Assembly (NCBI RefSeq): GCF_900099995.1 | Contig: NZ_FNCZ01000001.1 | Span: 868,001-932,000, forward strand | Reading direction: 5' to 3' | DNA length: 64,000 nucleotides | DNA from: Winogradskyella thalassocola | Lineage (GTDB): Bacteria > Bacteroidota > Bacteroidia > Flavobacteriales > Flavobacteriaceae | Part shown: one piece after another, positions 52,314 through 60,933 of the stretch | How the letters are laid out: every line of letters starts with the position of its first letter | How positions within the stretch are numbered: position 1 is the stretch's first letter | Position numbers and translations under genes: made by a program | Notes under the pieces: generated by a model | The model's input: the letters and a program-made list of their open reading frames with translations, nothing else | The model's database searches: none | What the model was told of the DNA's origin: nothing

Positions 52314-52328
52314 AAGAAAAATAAGCCA

Positions 52329-52336
52329 CAAAAGTA
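52329..52336 (-). promoter_or_regulatory. -7 promoter element for serS
   Basis: TACTTTTG on the minus strand, 46 nt before the serS ATG; the palindrome at 52300-52313 falls in the resulting leader. Confidence 0.5.
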
Positions 52337-52436
52337 AAAAGAAAATGACCAGATAAAAATAAAAAGCTTCTATTTTATATTGTAAAATCTGATTTAAAGG
52401 ATAGTGCGTTTCTGCACGGAGAACCTATTAAAGTCA

Positions 52437-53744
52437 TTATTTTGATGGCAGTATCCAATCATGGTGTTTAAAGTGGTGCCATTCCTCATTAGCAAGATCA
52501 ACTTTTGGGTCTATGAGTTGTTTAGACGGTTTTCCATTAACTCTCACAAAAGAGTTGACATAAACCTCTATAGGAATACCTTTTTTAGCAAAATCTTGTT
52601 TGAGGTGCTGCGAGAATTGCCAAATAATATCTGGTTTTGTACTTGCACCACGTTGTTGCTTTTTGGTTAAATAATCCTCTAACTTAATAGGGATAATTTG
52701 ATTGGTTTTGGTATTAACAACCTTGTAATTCGTTCTACCACTTTTAGCACGTAACATCATTCTCCAAGATAAGCGATGGCCTTCTTCGGTCCATAAGACA
52801 TCACCTTCAATAAAATGATGTCTTAGTGGTAAGGCGATTTGAATTATAAAATATACAGAGAATACGGATAGTAAAACCCTGCGGTATTTTGGAATAATAA
52901 CCGCGTCAGCATCATAATAGTCTTTCCGTTTTAAGAAAATGTTTTTGATGGTTTTAGGTTCAAAAAAGAACAAACTAAATGCTAATGACATATATGGAAA
53001 AATTCCAATATGGAAGATAAACGAGTTAAACAGATGAAAGAAAATAGACGCAAAGAAGGCGTATTTTCGAGTCTGTTTAATGAGCAACAACGGTATAATT
53101 AAACCATCGAACAAAATACCACCATAAGATAAAATATAGTGTACTGTTTTTTCCTGTAAAAGGTCGCCAACGACATAGAAATTGGCTTTGCTCCGCATCA
53201 GTATTTCCATTACAGAGCCATCTAACCAGTCTGGATAAAATTTAGCAGCAGAAGCATAGGTGTAAAGTATAAACAATTGCAGTACAAAAACCCATTTACA
53301 CCAACTAGGCATAGAATTGCTTTTAAGCGAAGGGTTTAGTTTTATATCTATAGAAGCATAACGATTTGCTGGTAAAGACACCATTAAAAAGCTGAGCAAC
53401 ATCAACAAATAGTAATGATTGTTGTATGATGATTTTTGCATGAGATACGTGGCTGTCCACATAATTGCAAACATGAGCATGCTAAATCTGTATTTGTAAC
53501 CCAACATTATAAAGAGTCCAAAAAGACCCATAATAGCATAATAGGCATACATCCAGTCGCCAGGAAGTGGTTGCAACCATTCAAATCCAATAAAGGAAAA
53601 GGTGAATTCTGGTTCTATTAATGTACGTCTAATCCAGCCGGTGAAAATCGCTCCTACAGCTTCTAAAAAACATAACAACCCAAAAACGATTCTAAAAACG
53701 ATGAGTCCCGAGTTGTCAATATGTTTAAATAGAAACTTATTCAT
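52437..53744 (-). CDS. HTTM-domain protein (vitamin K-dependent gamma-carboxylase-like)
   Basis: A 435-residue membrane protein. The HTTM domain covers about 1-265 with several helices and the motif SAAKFYPDWLDG, whose Lys aligns with the catalytic Lys region of vertebrate gamma-glutamyl carboxylase (xAGxKKxDxDW). The rest is a hydrophilic tail (about 280-435) rich in basic and aromatic residues. Bacteria lack the clotting substrate; the bacterial substrate is unknown. Its start overlaps the ribF stop by 8 nt, so it is translated from the ribF message. Confidence 0.82.
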   Translation of the reverse strand: MNKFLFKHIDNSGLIVFRIVFGLLCFLEAVGAIFTGWIRRTLIEPEFTFSFIGFEWLQPLPGDWMYAYYAIMGLFGLFIMLGYKYRFSMLMFAIMWTATYLMQKSSYNNHYYLLMLLSFLMVSLPANRYASIDIKLNPSLKSNSMPSWCKWVFVLQLFILYTYASAAKFYPDWLDGSVMEILMRSKANFYVVGDLLQEKTVHYILSYGGILFDGLIIPLLLIKQTRKYAFFASIFFHLFNSFIFHIGIFPYMSLAFSLFFFEPKTIKNIFLKRKDYYDADAVIIPKYRRVLLSVFSVYFIIQIALPLRHHFIEGDVLWTEEGHRLSWRMMLRAKSGRTNYKVVNTKTNQIIPIKLEDYLTKKQQRGASTKPDIIWQFSQHLKQDFAKKGIPIEVYVNSFVRVNGKPSKQLIDPKVDLANEEWHHFKHHDWILPSK

Positions 53745-54645
53745 TTACGGTTTTTATATAGCTTGACGCATTCACCATATCTTTTTTAAGTTGCATTTTT
53801 AAGGCCTCTAGATTTTCGAATTTTTGTTCGCTACGCAGGCGCTTTAGAAATTCAATTTTTAATTCGGTATTATAAATATCGTTATTAAAATTGAAAAAAT
53901 GGACTTCAATAGAACGTGTTTTACCATCAACGGTTGGGTTGGTACCAATATTCATCATTCCAAAAACCGTTTTGTCTTCAATTATCGATTTTACGACATA
54001 AACGCCATCGCTAGGAATGAGCTTGTAAGTTGCTGTGACATTAATATTCGCGGTTGGGAAATCAATCGTTCTACCTAAGCCTTTACCTTTTATTACAGTT
54101 CCGGTGATAAAGAAATTATAGCCTAAATACGAATTTGCTAAGTCCACCTCACCTTGATTTAAGGCGGTTCTGATTTTTGTAGAACTCACCGTAACATCTT
54201 TTAGATCTTGTGCTGAAATTTCTTCAACCTTAAAGTCATATAGGTCAGCAAAAGATTTGAGGTCTGTTATATTAGCACTTCTATTTTTTCCGAAATGATG
54301 ATCGTAACCAATAACGATTTGTTTGGTGTTTAGTTCGTCTACTAAAATTTGCTTTACGTAATCTTGAGCAGAAAGGTTGGCAAATTCTTTGGTGAATTTT
54401 TTTACAATAACCTCCTTTATGCCATGCGATTTTAGTAATTCTATGCGCTCTTCAATAGTGTTTAACAAGCGAATAGAATCATCTTTTTGAAGCACCATTC
54501 TTGGATGCGGAAAAAGTGTTAAAACAACTGGTATATAGCCTTGTTTTTCAGCAAGAGCCACCACTTGTTTTAATATTTTTTGATGTCCAATATGAATACC
54601 GTCGAAGGTACCAATGGTTGTTACTTTTGCTGATTTTACATTCAA
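53737..54645 (-). CDS. ribF: Bifunctional riboflavin kinase/FAD synthetase
   Basis: A 302-residue enzyme making FMN and FAD. The N-terminal FAD synthetase half has IGTFDGIHIGHQKIL (HxGH motif) and GYDHHFGKNRS; the C-terminal kinase half (about 180-300) has GKGLGRTIDFPTANI and the IEVHFFN strand. No in-frame ATG exists near the start; TTG at 54645 is the best choice, close after a TAGCTTTG promoter element. The real start might be slightly upstream. Confidence 0.95.
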   Translation of the reverse strand: MNVKSAKVTTIGTFDGIHIGHQKILKQVVALAEKQGYIPVVLTLFPHPRMVLQKDDSIRLLNTIEERIELLKSHGIKEVIVKKFTKEFANLSAQDYVKQILVDELNTKQIVIGYDHHFGKNRSANITDLKSFADLYDFKVEEISAQDLKDVTVSSTKIRTALNQGEVDLANSYLGYNFFITGTVIKGKGLGRTIDFPTANINVTATYKLIPSDGVYVVKSIIEDKTVFGMMNIGTNPTVDGKTRSIEVHFFNFNNDIYNTELKIEFLKRLRSEQKFENLEALKMQLKKDMVNASSYIKTVNE

Positions 54646-54688
54646 ATTTAAAAGGTATTGCTGTTTTAACTTAGAGGCGTATTGAAAA

Positions 54689-54696
54689 CAAAGCTA
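54689..54696 (-). promoter_or_regulatory. -7 promoter element for ribF
   Basis: TAGCTTTG on the minus strand, about 44 nt before the ribF TTG start. Confidence 0.5.
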
Positions 54697-54700
54697 AATC

Positions 54701-55333
54701 TTATTTTCCATTAAATTGGTTCATAGTAGTGTTTACTCCGGCTAAAGCAAAAGATTTCACCAAATCTGCCGAAATTTTTAAGCGTTCTTTAAGTTGTGCG
54801 TTTTCGTCGTCAGTCCATTCTCCAAGAACATAATCAACTTGTCTACCTTGACTAAACTCATCACTTATACCAAATCGAAATCGGTTATATTTTACGGTCT
54901 GTAATTTATCTTGCGTGTCTTTTAGACCATTATGACCTCCATCACTGCCTTTGGTTTTTAATCTGAGTGATCCAAAAGGAAGGTTTAGATCGTCGGTGAC
55001 TACGAGTAAATTTTCTAAAGGGATTTTTTCTTTCTCTAACCAGTACTTTATGGATTTTCCGCTGAGGTTCATAAACGTACTAGGCTTTAAAAGGATTAAC
55101 GTTCTACCTTTAATTTTTAAGGTAGCAACATCACCAAGCTTTACGGTTTCAAATGTAATGTCATTATTTTCAGCTAAATAATCGAGTATTTTAAAACCAA
55201 TATTATGTCTAGTGTTGGCATATTTTTCGCCTATGTTTCCTAAGCCAACGATTAAGAATTTTTTCATTGTATCTTCTTCTGTGAGTTCTACTTTATTACT
55301 AAAACCGAACCATTTTTTTATAAAACTATACAT
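54701..55333 (-). CDS. pth: Peptidyl-tRNA hydrolase
   Basis: A 210-residue enzyme that frees tRNA from stalled peptidyl-tRNAs. The catalytic motif is GNIGEKYANTRHNIGF (His of the active site) with the later FMNLSGKSI and DDLNLPFGSLRLK motifs. The first 22 residues (MYSFIKKWFGFSNKVELTEED) precede the usual MKKFLIVGLGN start. The ATG at 55333 is chosen because a TACTTTTG element lies just upstream of it. The extension is unusual for Pth but plausible in this group. Confidence 0.93.
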   Translation of the reverse strand: MYSFIKKWFGFSNKVELTEEDTMKKFLIVGLGNIGEKYANTRHNIGFKILDYLAENNDITFETVKLGDVATLKIKGRTLILLKPSTFMNLSGKSIKYWLEKEKIPLENLLVVTDDLNLPFGSLRLKTKGSDGGHNGLKDTQDKLQTVKYNRFRFGISDEFSQGRQVDYVLGEWTDDENAQLKERLKISADLVKSFALAGVNTTMNQFNGK

Positions 55334-55352
55334 TATATATTTCTAGTTTGTG

Positions 55353-55360
55353 CAAAAGTA
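55353..55360 (-). promoter_or_regulatory. -7 promoter element for pth
   Basis: TACTTTTG on the minus strand, 20 nt before the ATG at 55333; it supports the extended Pth start. Confidence 0.5.
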
Positions 55361-55714
55361 AAAAGAAGTTGACTAAAAACTAACTTTATAGCTATGGTCT
55401 TTGGTTTGTGGGTTTAGTTTTAGAAGATTAAATTCTGAATTGTTTTTTAAAATAGAAGTTTTAGTGGATTAATATGTTTTGAAAAAATTAAAATCTATTG
55501 GCATGTCATTAAAATAATCAAAAAATTATTGATATTTGTAGCACATGATTAGATTGCAAGAGGATATAACGTATTGTGCTCTTAGCTTAAATAGTCCCGA
55601 AGTTTTGGGATTCAAAAAAAATCAGTAAAAATATAAGTTTGAAACCATTCTGGGCCAACATAAAACTTCACCTTCATTTCCTTATTAAAAGGAATCCAGA
55701 ATAAATACGCTCTA

Positions 55715-55736
55715 TTCTTGCGAAGGCAGGAATCTC
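55715..55736. repeat. REP-like hairpin repeat (copy 2)
   Basis: TTCTTGC-GAAG-GCAGGAA-TCTC, the same unit as at 27823 with one G-U change in the left arm. Same orientation. Confidence 0.7.
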
Positions 55737-55771
55737 TACAAATTTTGTACCTTTAAAATTATTAGTTAAGT

Positions 55772-55799
55772 GTCACCTTGAGCGCAGTCGAAAGGTCTT
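55772..55799. repeat. GAGCGCAGTCGAA-type dispersed repeat
   Basis: ACCTTGAGCGCAGTCGAAAGGT core with ACCTT/AAGGT ends; this matches the family of GAGCGCAGTCGAA intergenic repeats widespread in Bacteroidota. It lies 27 nt before hmgA. Confidence 0.65.
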
Positions 55800-55825
55800 T
55801 GTAATATTTAAAACCATTCAAAAAC

Positions 55826-56986
55826 ATGCCATTCTATCATAAATTAGGAAAAATTCCACCAAAACGCCACACGCAGTTTAAAAAAGCAAACGGCGATTTT
55901 TATTACGAGCAATTGTTCGGTACTATTGGTTTTGACGGGATGTCTACTAATAGTTACCATGAGCAGCGCCCAACGCAGGTCAAGGAAATAAAAAGACAAT
56001 ACAGTGTTGCGCCAAAAATTGCTAAGGAAAACAATATGCAATCGTATCGTTTTAGAGGGTTTCAAGTACCACCAGAAAACGATTATTTAGAGAGTCGTAA
56101 AATTGTACTCACCAATAGCGATTGTAATATTATATTGGCCGCGCCAAAGCACTCTACGGAAGACTATTTTTATAAAAACACAGATGCTGACGAATTAATT
56201 TTCATCCATAAAGGCACAGGGAAATTAAGAACGCACCTTGGAAATTTAGATTTTAAATACGGCGATTATCTCTTAGTGCCAAGAGGTGTAATATATAAAC
56301 TCGATTTTGATACCGAAGACAATAGATTGTTTATCGTAGAATCTCGCAGACCAATTTACACACCAAAACGCTACCGTAATTATTTCGGACAATTATTAGA
56401 ACATTCACCGTTTTGTGAGCGCGATTTAAGACAGCCACAAGAATTAGAGACTTATAATGAGTCGGGTGAGTTTTTAATCAAAATAAAAAAGCAAGACGAC
56501 ATTTTTGATATGGTCTATGCCTCGCATCCTTTTGATGTGGTCGGGTATGATGGGTATAATTATCCGTATGCGTTTTCAATTCACGATTTCGAACCAATTA
56601 CGGGTCGCGTGCATCAGCCGCCTCCAGTGCATCAAACGTTTGAAACCGATGCTTTTGTGGTGTGTAGTTTTGTACCGCGCTTGTACGATTATCATCCAAT
56701 CGCTGTTCCTGCACCATACAATCACAGTAATATAGATAGTGATGAGGTGTTGTATTATGTCGATGGCGATTTTATGAGTAGAAACGATATTGCGGCAGGA
56801 CATATCTCGTTGCATCCTGCAGGTATTCCGCATGGGCCACATCCTGGCACTATGGAAAAAAGCATTGGTAAGGTTAAAACCGAGGAATTAGCAGTAATGG
56901 TAGACACCTTTAGGCCTTTAAAAGTAACAGAAGACGCTTTAGAAATTGCTGATGAAGATTATTTTAAATCGTGGCTTGAACACTAA
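55826..56986 (+). CDS. hmgA: Homogentisate 1,2-dioxygenase
   Basis: A 386-residue cytoplasmic Fe2+ enzyme opening homogentisate to maleylacetoacetate, second committed step of tyrosine breakdown. Cupin-like GDYLLVPRG, PPPVHQTFE (first Fe His) and AGIPHGPHPG (second Fe His) are visible. The Glu expected six residues after the first His in the human enzyme is an Asp here (HQTFETD), though an offset of two residues would place a Glu nearby. hmgA is followed by an unknown membrane gene and hppD, consistent with a tyrosine-degradation group. Confidence 0.93.
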   Translation: MPFYHKLGKIPPKRHTQFKKANGDFYYEQLFGTIGFDGMSTNSYHEQRPTQVKEIKRQYSVAPKIAKENNMQSYRFRGFQVPPENDYLESRKIVLTNSDCNIILAAPKHSTEDYFYKNTDADELIFIHKGTGKLRTHLGNLDFKYGDYLLVPRGVIYKLDFDTEDNRLFIVESRRPIYTPKRYRNYFGQLLEHSPFCERDLRQPQELETYNESGEFLIKIKKQDDIFDMVYASHPFDVVGYDGYNYPYAFSIHDFEPITGRVHQPPPVHQTFETDAFVVCSFVPRLYDYHPIAVPAPYNHSNIDSDEVLYYVDGDFMSRNDIAAGHISLHPAGIPHGPHPGTMEKSIGKVKTEELAVMVDTFRPLKVTEDALEIADEDYFKSWLEH

Positions 56987-57101
56987 ATTGACTAAAATTA
57001 AATAGAAGTTTAACAAAGGCTCCATACTCAGCAAACAGAGTCCCTTTTTAAAGTAATGTCAATAGTGGCTCATACGGAAAGGTAAGGTTGAGAATTAAAA
57101 A

Positions 57102-57578
57102 ATGAATCAGAATAAATTACCTGCAGATCCGCTATCGCTTATATTAGGAATATTAGCTTTAGTTATTGGTATCGCTGGCTGTTGTTGTTATGGTATTACT
57201 GCTATTATTCCATTAGCTATGGCTATTATTGGCTTGGTCGCTGCAAACAGAAGTTTACGCGAATTTGGTGAGAATCCAGAAGCTTATAATCCACAATCAC
57301 AAAGCAATGTAAATACGGCTAAGATTATCAATATTATAGGGGTTGTGCTTAATGGTCTTGTTCTCTTAGTGGCTTTAGGAGTATTGGCAATCTACGGCAC
57401 ACTACTTTCATCTGCTGTTTTTGAAGGCTTAGAAAATGGAAATTTTGAAGATGACGACTATTATTACGAGTCGGAATATGAAACAACTATAGAGCCTGAA
57501 AGTTCTGAGACTTGGGAAGATGACACTTATATTATTGAAGAGGAAGTGGATTCTATAAATTTAGATTCCATACAGTAG
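57102..57578 (+). CDS. Small membrane protein (DUF4190-like) of unknown function
   Basis: A 158-residue protein with two hydrophobic regions, about 12-45 (with a CCC run: IAGCCCYGITAIIPLAM) and about 75-105, and an acidic C-terminal tail rich in Glu/Tyr (about 115-158). DUF4190-like N-terminus (DPLSLILGILALVIGIAG). It is inserted between hmgA and hppD; a role in tyrosine catabolism is possible but not shown. Confidence 0.6.
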   Translation: MNQNKLPADPLSLILGILALVIGIAGCCCYGITAIIPLAMAIIGLVAANRSLREFGENPEAYNPQSQSNVNTAKIINIIGVVLNGLVLLVALGVLAIYGTLLSSAVFEGLENGNFEDDDYYYESEYETTIEPESSETWEDDTYIIEEEVDSINLDSIQ

Positions 57579-57743
57579 AAACACAATTAATTATAGCATT
57601 TAAAAGAAATTACATAACACAATTACAATTAACAAAAATCGAAGAAAAATTAGAGGAATTTAAAAAGATGACTATGGGTTTTCAAAATAAACTATACGAG
57701 TCACTTCTCTTTTTTCTAATCTCTCGATTCTAAAATAAATAGT

Positions 57744-58904
57744 ATGGCAAAAGAAGTAGAAAACGTAAACTACGGTTTAGAAAAAATATTTGAAGGAGCA
57801 CAAGATTTTCTTCCGCTTTTAGGAACGGATTATGTTGAGTTTTATGTAGGCAATGCAAAGCAAGCCGCACACTTTTATAAAACAGCATTTGGATTTCAAT
57901 CGTATGCGTACAAAGGCTTAGAAACGGGATCAAAAGATTCTGTAAGTTATGTGTTGAAACAAGATAAAATCCGCTTAGTGCTTACCACTCCTTTAAATAG
58001 TAAATCTGAAATTAATAATCATATTGTAAAGCATGGTGATGGAGTTAAGGTTGTGGCTTTATGGGTAGAAGACGCTCGTAAATCTTACGAAGAAACGACT
58101 AAGCGAGGAGCTAAATCTTATATGGAGCCATTTGTAGAAGAAGATGAATTTGGTGAAGTAGTTAGAGCCGGAATTTACACGTATGGTGAAACCGTTCATA
58201 TGTTTGTAGAGCGTAAAAACTACAAAGGTACCTTTATGCCAGGTTTTGTAGAATGGAAAAGTGATTACAATCCAGAGCCAACAGGATTAAAATACATAGA
58301 CCATATGGTTGGTAATGTAGGTTGGGGACAAATGAATACATGGGTAAAATGGTATGAAGACGTGATGGGCTTTGTTAACTTTTTATCATTTGATGACAAA
58401 CAAATCCATACCGAATATTCAGCTTTAATGAGTAAGGTAATGAGTAATGGAAATGGACGAATTAAGTTTCCAATTAACGAACCTGCAAAAGCTGCTAAAA
58501 GATCGCAAATTGAAGAATATCTCGATTTTTACGAAGGTTCAGGTGTGCAGCATATTGCAGTGGCAACAGATGATATTATTAAAACCGTATCTCAATTAAA
58601 ATCTAGGGGCGTTGAGTTTTTATCGACACCACCAGAAGAATATTATAGAGCGGTTCCGGGACGATTAGACGAATACAGTCATGAGCTTAGAGAAGATATT
58701 GAAACCTTAAAAGGTTTAGGTATTATGATAGATGCGGATGAAGAAGGCTATTTACTCCAAATTTTCACAAAGCCAGTAGAAGATAGACCAACATTGTTTT
58801 TTGAGATTATTCAAAGAATGGGAGCCCGTGGTTTTGGAGCAGGAAATTTTAAGGCATTGTTTGAGTCTATTGAGCGAGAACAAGAAAAAAGAGGTACTCT
58901 TTAA
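57744..58904 (+). CDS. hppD: 4-hydroxyphenylpyruvate dioxygenase
   Basis: A 386-residue VOC-fold Fe2+ enzyme converting 4-hydroxyphenylpyruvate to homogentisate, the substrate of HmgA upstream. The Fe ligands are visible: His in YIDHMVGNV, His in VQHIAVATDDI, and Glu in TLFFEIIQRMG. The C-terminus FGAGNFKALFESIEREQ is typical. Standard length. Same strand as hmgA, 757 nt downstream. Confidence 0.96.
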   Translation: MAKEVENVNYGLEKIFEGAQDFLPLLGTDYVEFYVGNAKQAAHFYKTAFGFQSYAYKGLETGSKDSVSYVLKQDKIRLVLTTPLNSKSEINNHIVKHGDGVKVVALWVEDARKSYEETTKRGAKSYMEPFVEEDEFGEVVRAGIYTYGETVHMFVERKNYKGTFMPGFVEWKSDYNPEPTGLKYIDHMVGNVGWGQMNTWVKWYEDVMGFVNFLSFDDKQIHTEYSALMSKVMSNGNGRIKFPINEPAKAAKRSQIEEYLDFYEGSGVQHIAVATDDIIKTVSQLKSRGVEFLSTPPEEYYRAVPGRLDEYSHELREDIETLKGLGIMIDADEEGYLLQIFTKPVEDRPTLFFEIIQRMGARGFGAGNFKALFESIEREQEKRGTL

Positions 58905-58914
58905 AATAACAAAA

Positions 58915-58946
58915 GCGCGTTTAGCTCCCTAAATCTAAACGCGCTA
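58915..58946. terminator. Hairpin after hppD
   Basis: AGCGCGTTTAG, 10-nt loop, CTAAACGCGCT: 11-bp perfect stem but followed by A-rich, not T-rich, sequence on the plus strand, so termination is uncertain. Confidence 0.45.
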
Positions 58947-59084
58947 ATAAAAAAAAACTCACTCTAGTTACCATGGCATATAAATAATAATTTGAATCTA
59001 TATGTTTTGGTTAGCACTACACTTAAATCGGTTGTCTTTAAAAATGTGAGCATTAATAATTAAAGTGTTCAAACCTATTCTCTT

Positions 59085-59117
59085 TTTGGATTGTAAATGA
59101 AAGATTTTATAGATTTG
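59085..59117 (+). promoter_or_regulatory. Bacteroidota promoter (-33 and -7)
   Basis: TTTG at 59085-59088 and TAGATTTG at 59110-59117, spacing 21; it starts the transcription unit of the DUF3108 gene and the genes after it. Confidence 0.65.
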
Positions 59118-59142
59118 GAATAGTAATTGTATTTAAGATAAT

Positions 59143-59165
59143 TGTAACGTAAAAAATGCGTTACA
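59143..59165. promoter_or_regulatory. Inverted repeat in the leader of the DUF3108 unit
   Basis: TGTAACG, 9-nt spacer, CGTTACA, 7-bp perfect arms, between promoter and ATG. Confidence 0.4.
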
Positions 59166-59191
59166 TTATTTATATTTACAAACTATAGATT

Positions 59192-59980
59192 ATGAAACAT
59201 TTATTTGCAATTATATTATTCTTTGTAGGTTTTCAAACCTCTGATGTAAAGAAAGAATCAGCTTTTCAAGATGGAGAGTGGTTTAAATTTGAAATGAGTT
59301 ATAGCGGTTTTTTTAAAGCCGGAAATGCAACGCTTTCCGTTAATGAAAAGAAATTAAACGGAAAACCAGTCTATCATGTTGTAGGAAAGGGTTGGACAAC
59401 TGGTGCTATTAAATTATTCTTCAAAGTAAAAGATCGTTATGAAAGCTATTTCGATAAAGAAACAGGTGCTCCTTATAAATTTATTAGAAAAATAGATGAA
59501 GGTGGTCATACAAAGGATATAGAAATTAATTTTGACCATAACAATAAGGTTGCTGAGGTTAATAACAAAAAACATAAAGAAACTAAAAACATAACCACTG
59601 AACAAGATGTTCAGGATATGGTTTCTATGTATTATTATTTAAGAAATAATATTAATGCGGAATCTTTAAAAGTTGGTGACGAAATAAAAACTACCATGTT
59701 TTTTGACGAAGAAAACTATGGTTTTAAACTTAAGTATTTAGGTAAAGAGACGATAGAAGTCGATGTTAATGGTACTGATGTAAAAGTGAAAACACTTAAG
59801 TTTAGACCCTACGTTATGGCTGGTCGTGTATTTAAAGAAGAAGAAAGTTTAACACTATGGGTCAGTGCCGATAAAAATAAAATTCCTTTAAAAATTAAAG
59901 CAGATTTAGCTGTAGGCTCTCTACGCGCAGACCTTATTGAGTTTAAAGGTTTAAAACACTCTTTTAAAATAGAATTCTAA
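59192..59980 (+). CDS. DUF3108 family exported protein
   Basis: A 262-residue protein with signal peptide (about 1-15, LFFVGFQT) and an all-beta DUF3108 domain: FQDGEWFKFEMSYSGFFKAGNATLSV, then YHVVGKGWTTGAIKLFFKVKDRYESYFD and KTLKFRPYVMAGRVFKE. It is periplasmic or outer membrane-linked. It comes 8 nt before the tryptophan dioxygenase gene and follows a clear promoter, so it leads a small operon. Function unknown. Confidence 0.85.
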   Translation: MKHLFAIILFFVGFQTSDVKKESAFQDGEWFKFEMSYSGFFKAGNATLSVNEKKLNGKPVYHVVGKGWTTGAIKLFFKVKDRYESYFDKETGAPYKFIRKIDEGGHTKDIEINFDHNNKVAEVNNKKHKETKNITTEQDVQDMVSMYYYLRNNINAESLKVGDEIKTTMFFDEENYGFKLKYLGKETIEVDVNGTDVKVKTLKFRPYVMAGRVFKEEESLTLWVSADKNKIPLKIKADLAVGSLRADLIEFKGLKHSFKIEF

Positions 59981-59988
59981 GATTAACT

Positions 59989-60921
59989 ATGTCAGACCAA
60001 CCTAACTACGACGAAATTATAAAAGCGCTTCAAGAGAAGTACGAAAAAATAGACCAAGATACGGACGACCATTTATACGGTTTGTTATACAGCAAACCAA
60101 TAACGTATTGGGATTATATTCAGACAGATGCTTTATTGAACTTACAAATTCAGCGTACAACACTTCCAGATGAAATGGTGTTTATTGCTTATCATCAAAT
60201 TAATGAGTTGATTTTTAAAATGATTCTTTGGGAAATTTCCCAAGTCGCAGAAAAGGAAGATTTAGACGTCACATTTTTTGAAAGTAAATTGATGCGTGTT
60301 AGTCGTTATTTTGATATGTTATCAACCTCGTTCAACATTATGAGAGAAGGTATGGATGTTGAGCAGTATATGAAATTTAGATATACCTTAACTCCGGCAA
60401 GTGGTTTTCAAAGTGCACAATATAGACTTATTGAGTTCTCATCGACAGAATTGATTAACCTAATAGACTATAGATTCCGAAAAGATATTGATAGAGATAC
60501 ACCGTTTACACATGCTTTTGAGCATTTATATTGGCAAGCGGCAGGAAAAGACCATAAAACAGGAAAAAAATCCACACTTTTAGTTAATTTTGAAAAACGT
60601 TACAAAGACGAGTTTTTAAGATTTATGGAAACGTATAACACCACAAATCTTTGGACGCGTTTTAAAGAGTTACCAGAAAAGGATCAGAAAAATGAGGAGC
60701 TTGTTAAAGCTATGCGTCATTATGATTATACGGTTAACGTAAGTTGGGTAATGGCACATTACAACGCTGCCAAGCATTATATTGATAGTGGAATCGGAGA
60801 TGGTGAAGCTACAGGAGGTAGTGATTGGAAAAAATACATGCATCCAAAATATCAAAGACGTATTTTCTTTCCAGAATTATGGAGTGCAGAAGAATTAGAA
60901 AATTGGGGAAATAATTTATAA
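59989..60921 (+). CDS. Tryptophan 2,3-dioxygenase family protein
   Basis: A 310-residue haem-enzyme-like protein with the tryptophan dioxygenase landmarks: FIAYHQINELIFKMILWE (HQxxELxFK), YTLTPASGFQSAQYRLIEF (substrate-binding Arg region) and HYNAAKHYI...TGGSDWKKYM, which corresponds to the haem-His and TGGSS segment of the family. The enzyme would open the indole ring of tryptophan to N-formylkynurenine. It lies in an aromatic-catabolism group with hmgA and hppD, but the other kynurenine genes are not in the window. Confidence 0.85.
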   Translation: MSDQPNYDEIIKALQEKYEKIDQDTDDHLYGLLYSKPITYWDYIQTDALLNLQIQRTTLPDEMVFIAYHQINELIFKMILWEISQVAEKEDLDVTFFESKLMRVSRYFDMLSTSFNIMREGMDVEQYMKFRYTLTPASGFQSAQYRLIEFSSTELINLIDYRFRKDIDRDTPFTHAFEHLYWQAAGKDHKTGKKSTLLVNFEKRYKDEFLRFMETYNTTNLWTRFKELPEKDQKNEELVKAMRHYDYTVNVSWVMAHYNAAKHYIDSGIGDGEATGGSDWKKYMHPKYQRRIFFPELWSAEELENWGNNL

Positions 60922-60933
60922 TTAGCTTAATTA

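Larger units (their letters stand above)
55334..55825. other. 492-bp intergenic region with two dispersed repeats
   Basis: It separates divergent pth and hmgA. Near pth there is a TACTTTTG element on the minus strand. In the right half are two known-style dispersed repeats (55715-55736 and 55772-55799), which would lie in an hmgA leader if the promoter is upstream. A TACCTTTA-like element near 55749 is one base off consensus. No RNA gene seen; a chance 27-codon frame is discussed under rejected items. Confidence 0.55.

Noticed and set aside
55545..55628. A 27-codon plus-strand frame (MIRLQEDITYCALS...) in the pth-hmgA gap
   Set aside because: Too short, no promoter element at the right spacing and no resemblance to a known protein; likely chance.
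57676..57741. A 22-codon frame (ATG at 57676) between the small membrane gene and hppD
   Set aside because: Polar-then-Phe-rich short peptide with no supporting signal; the region is simply AT-rich leader sequence.
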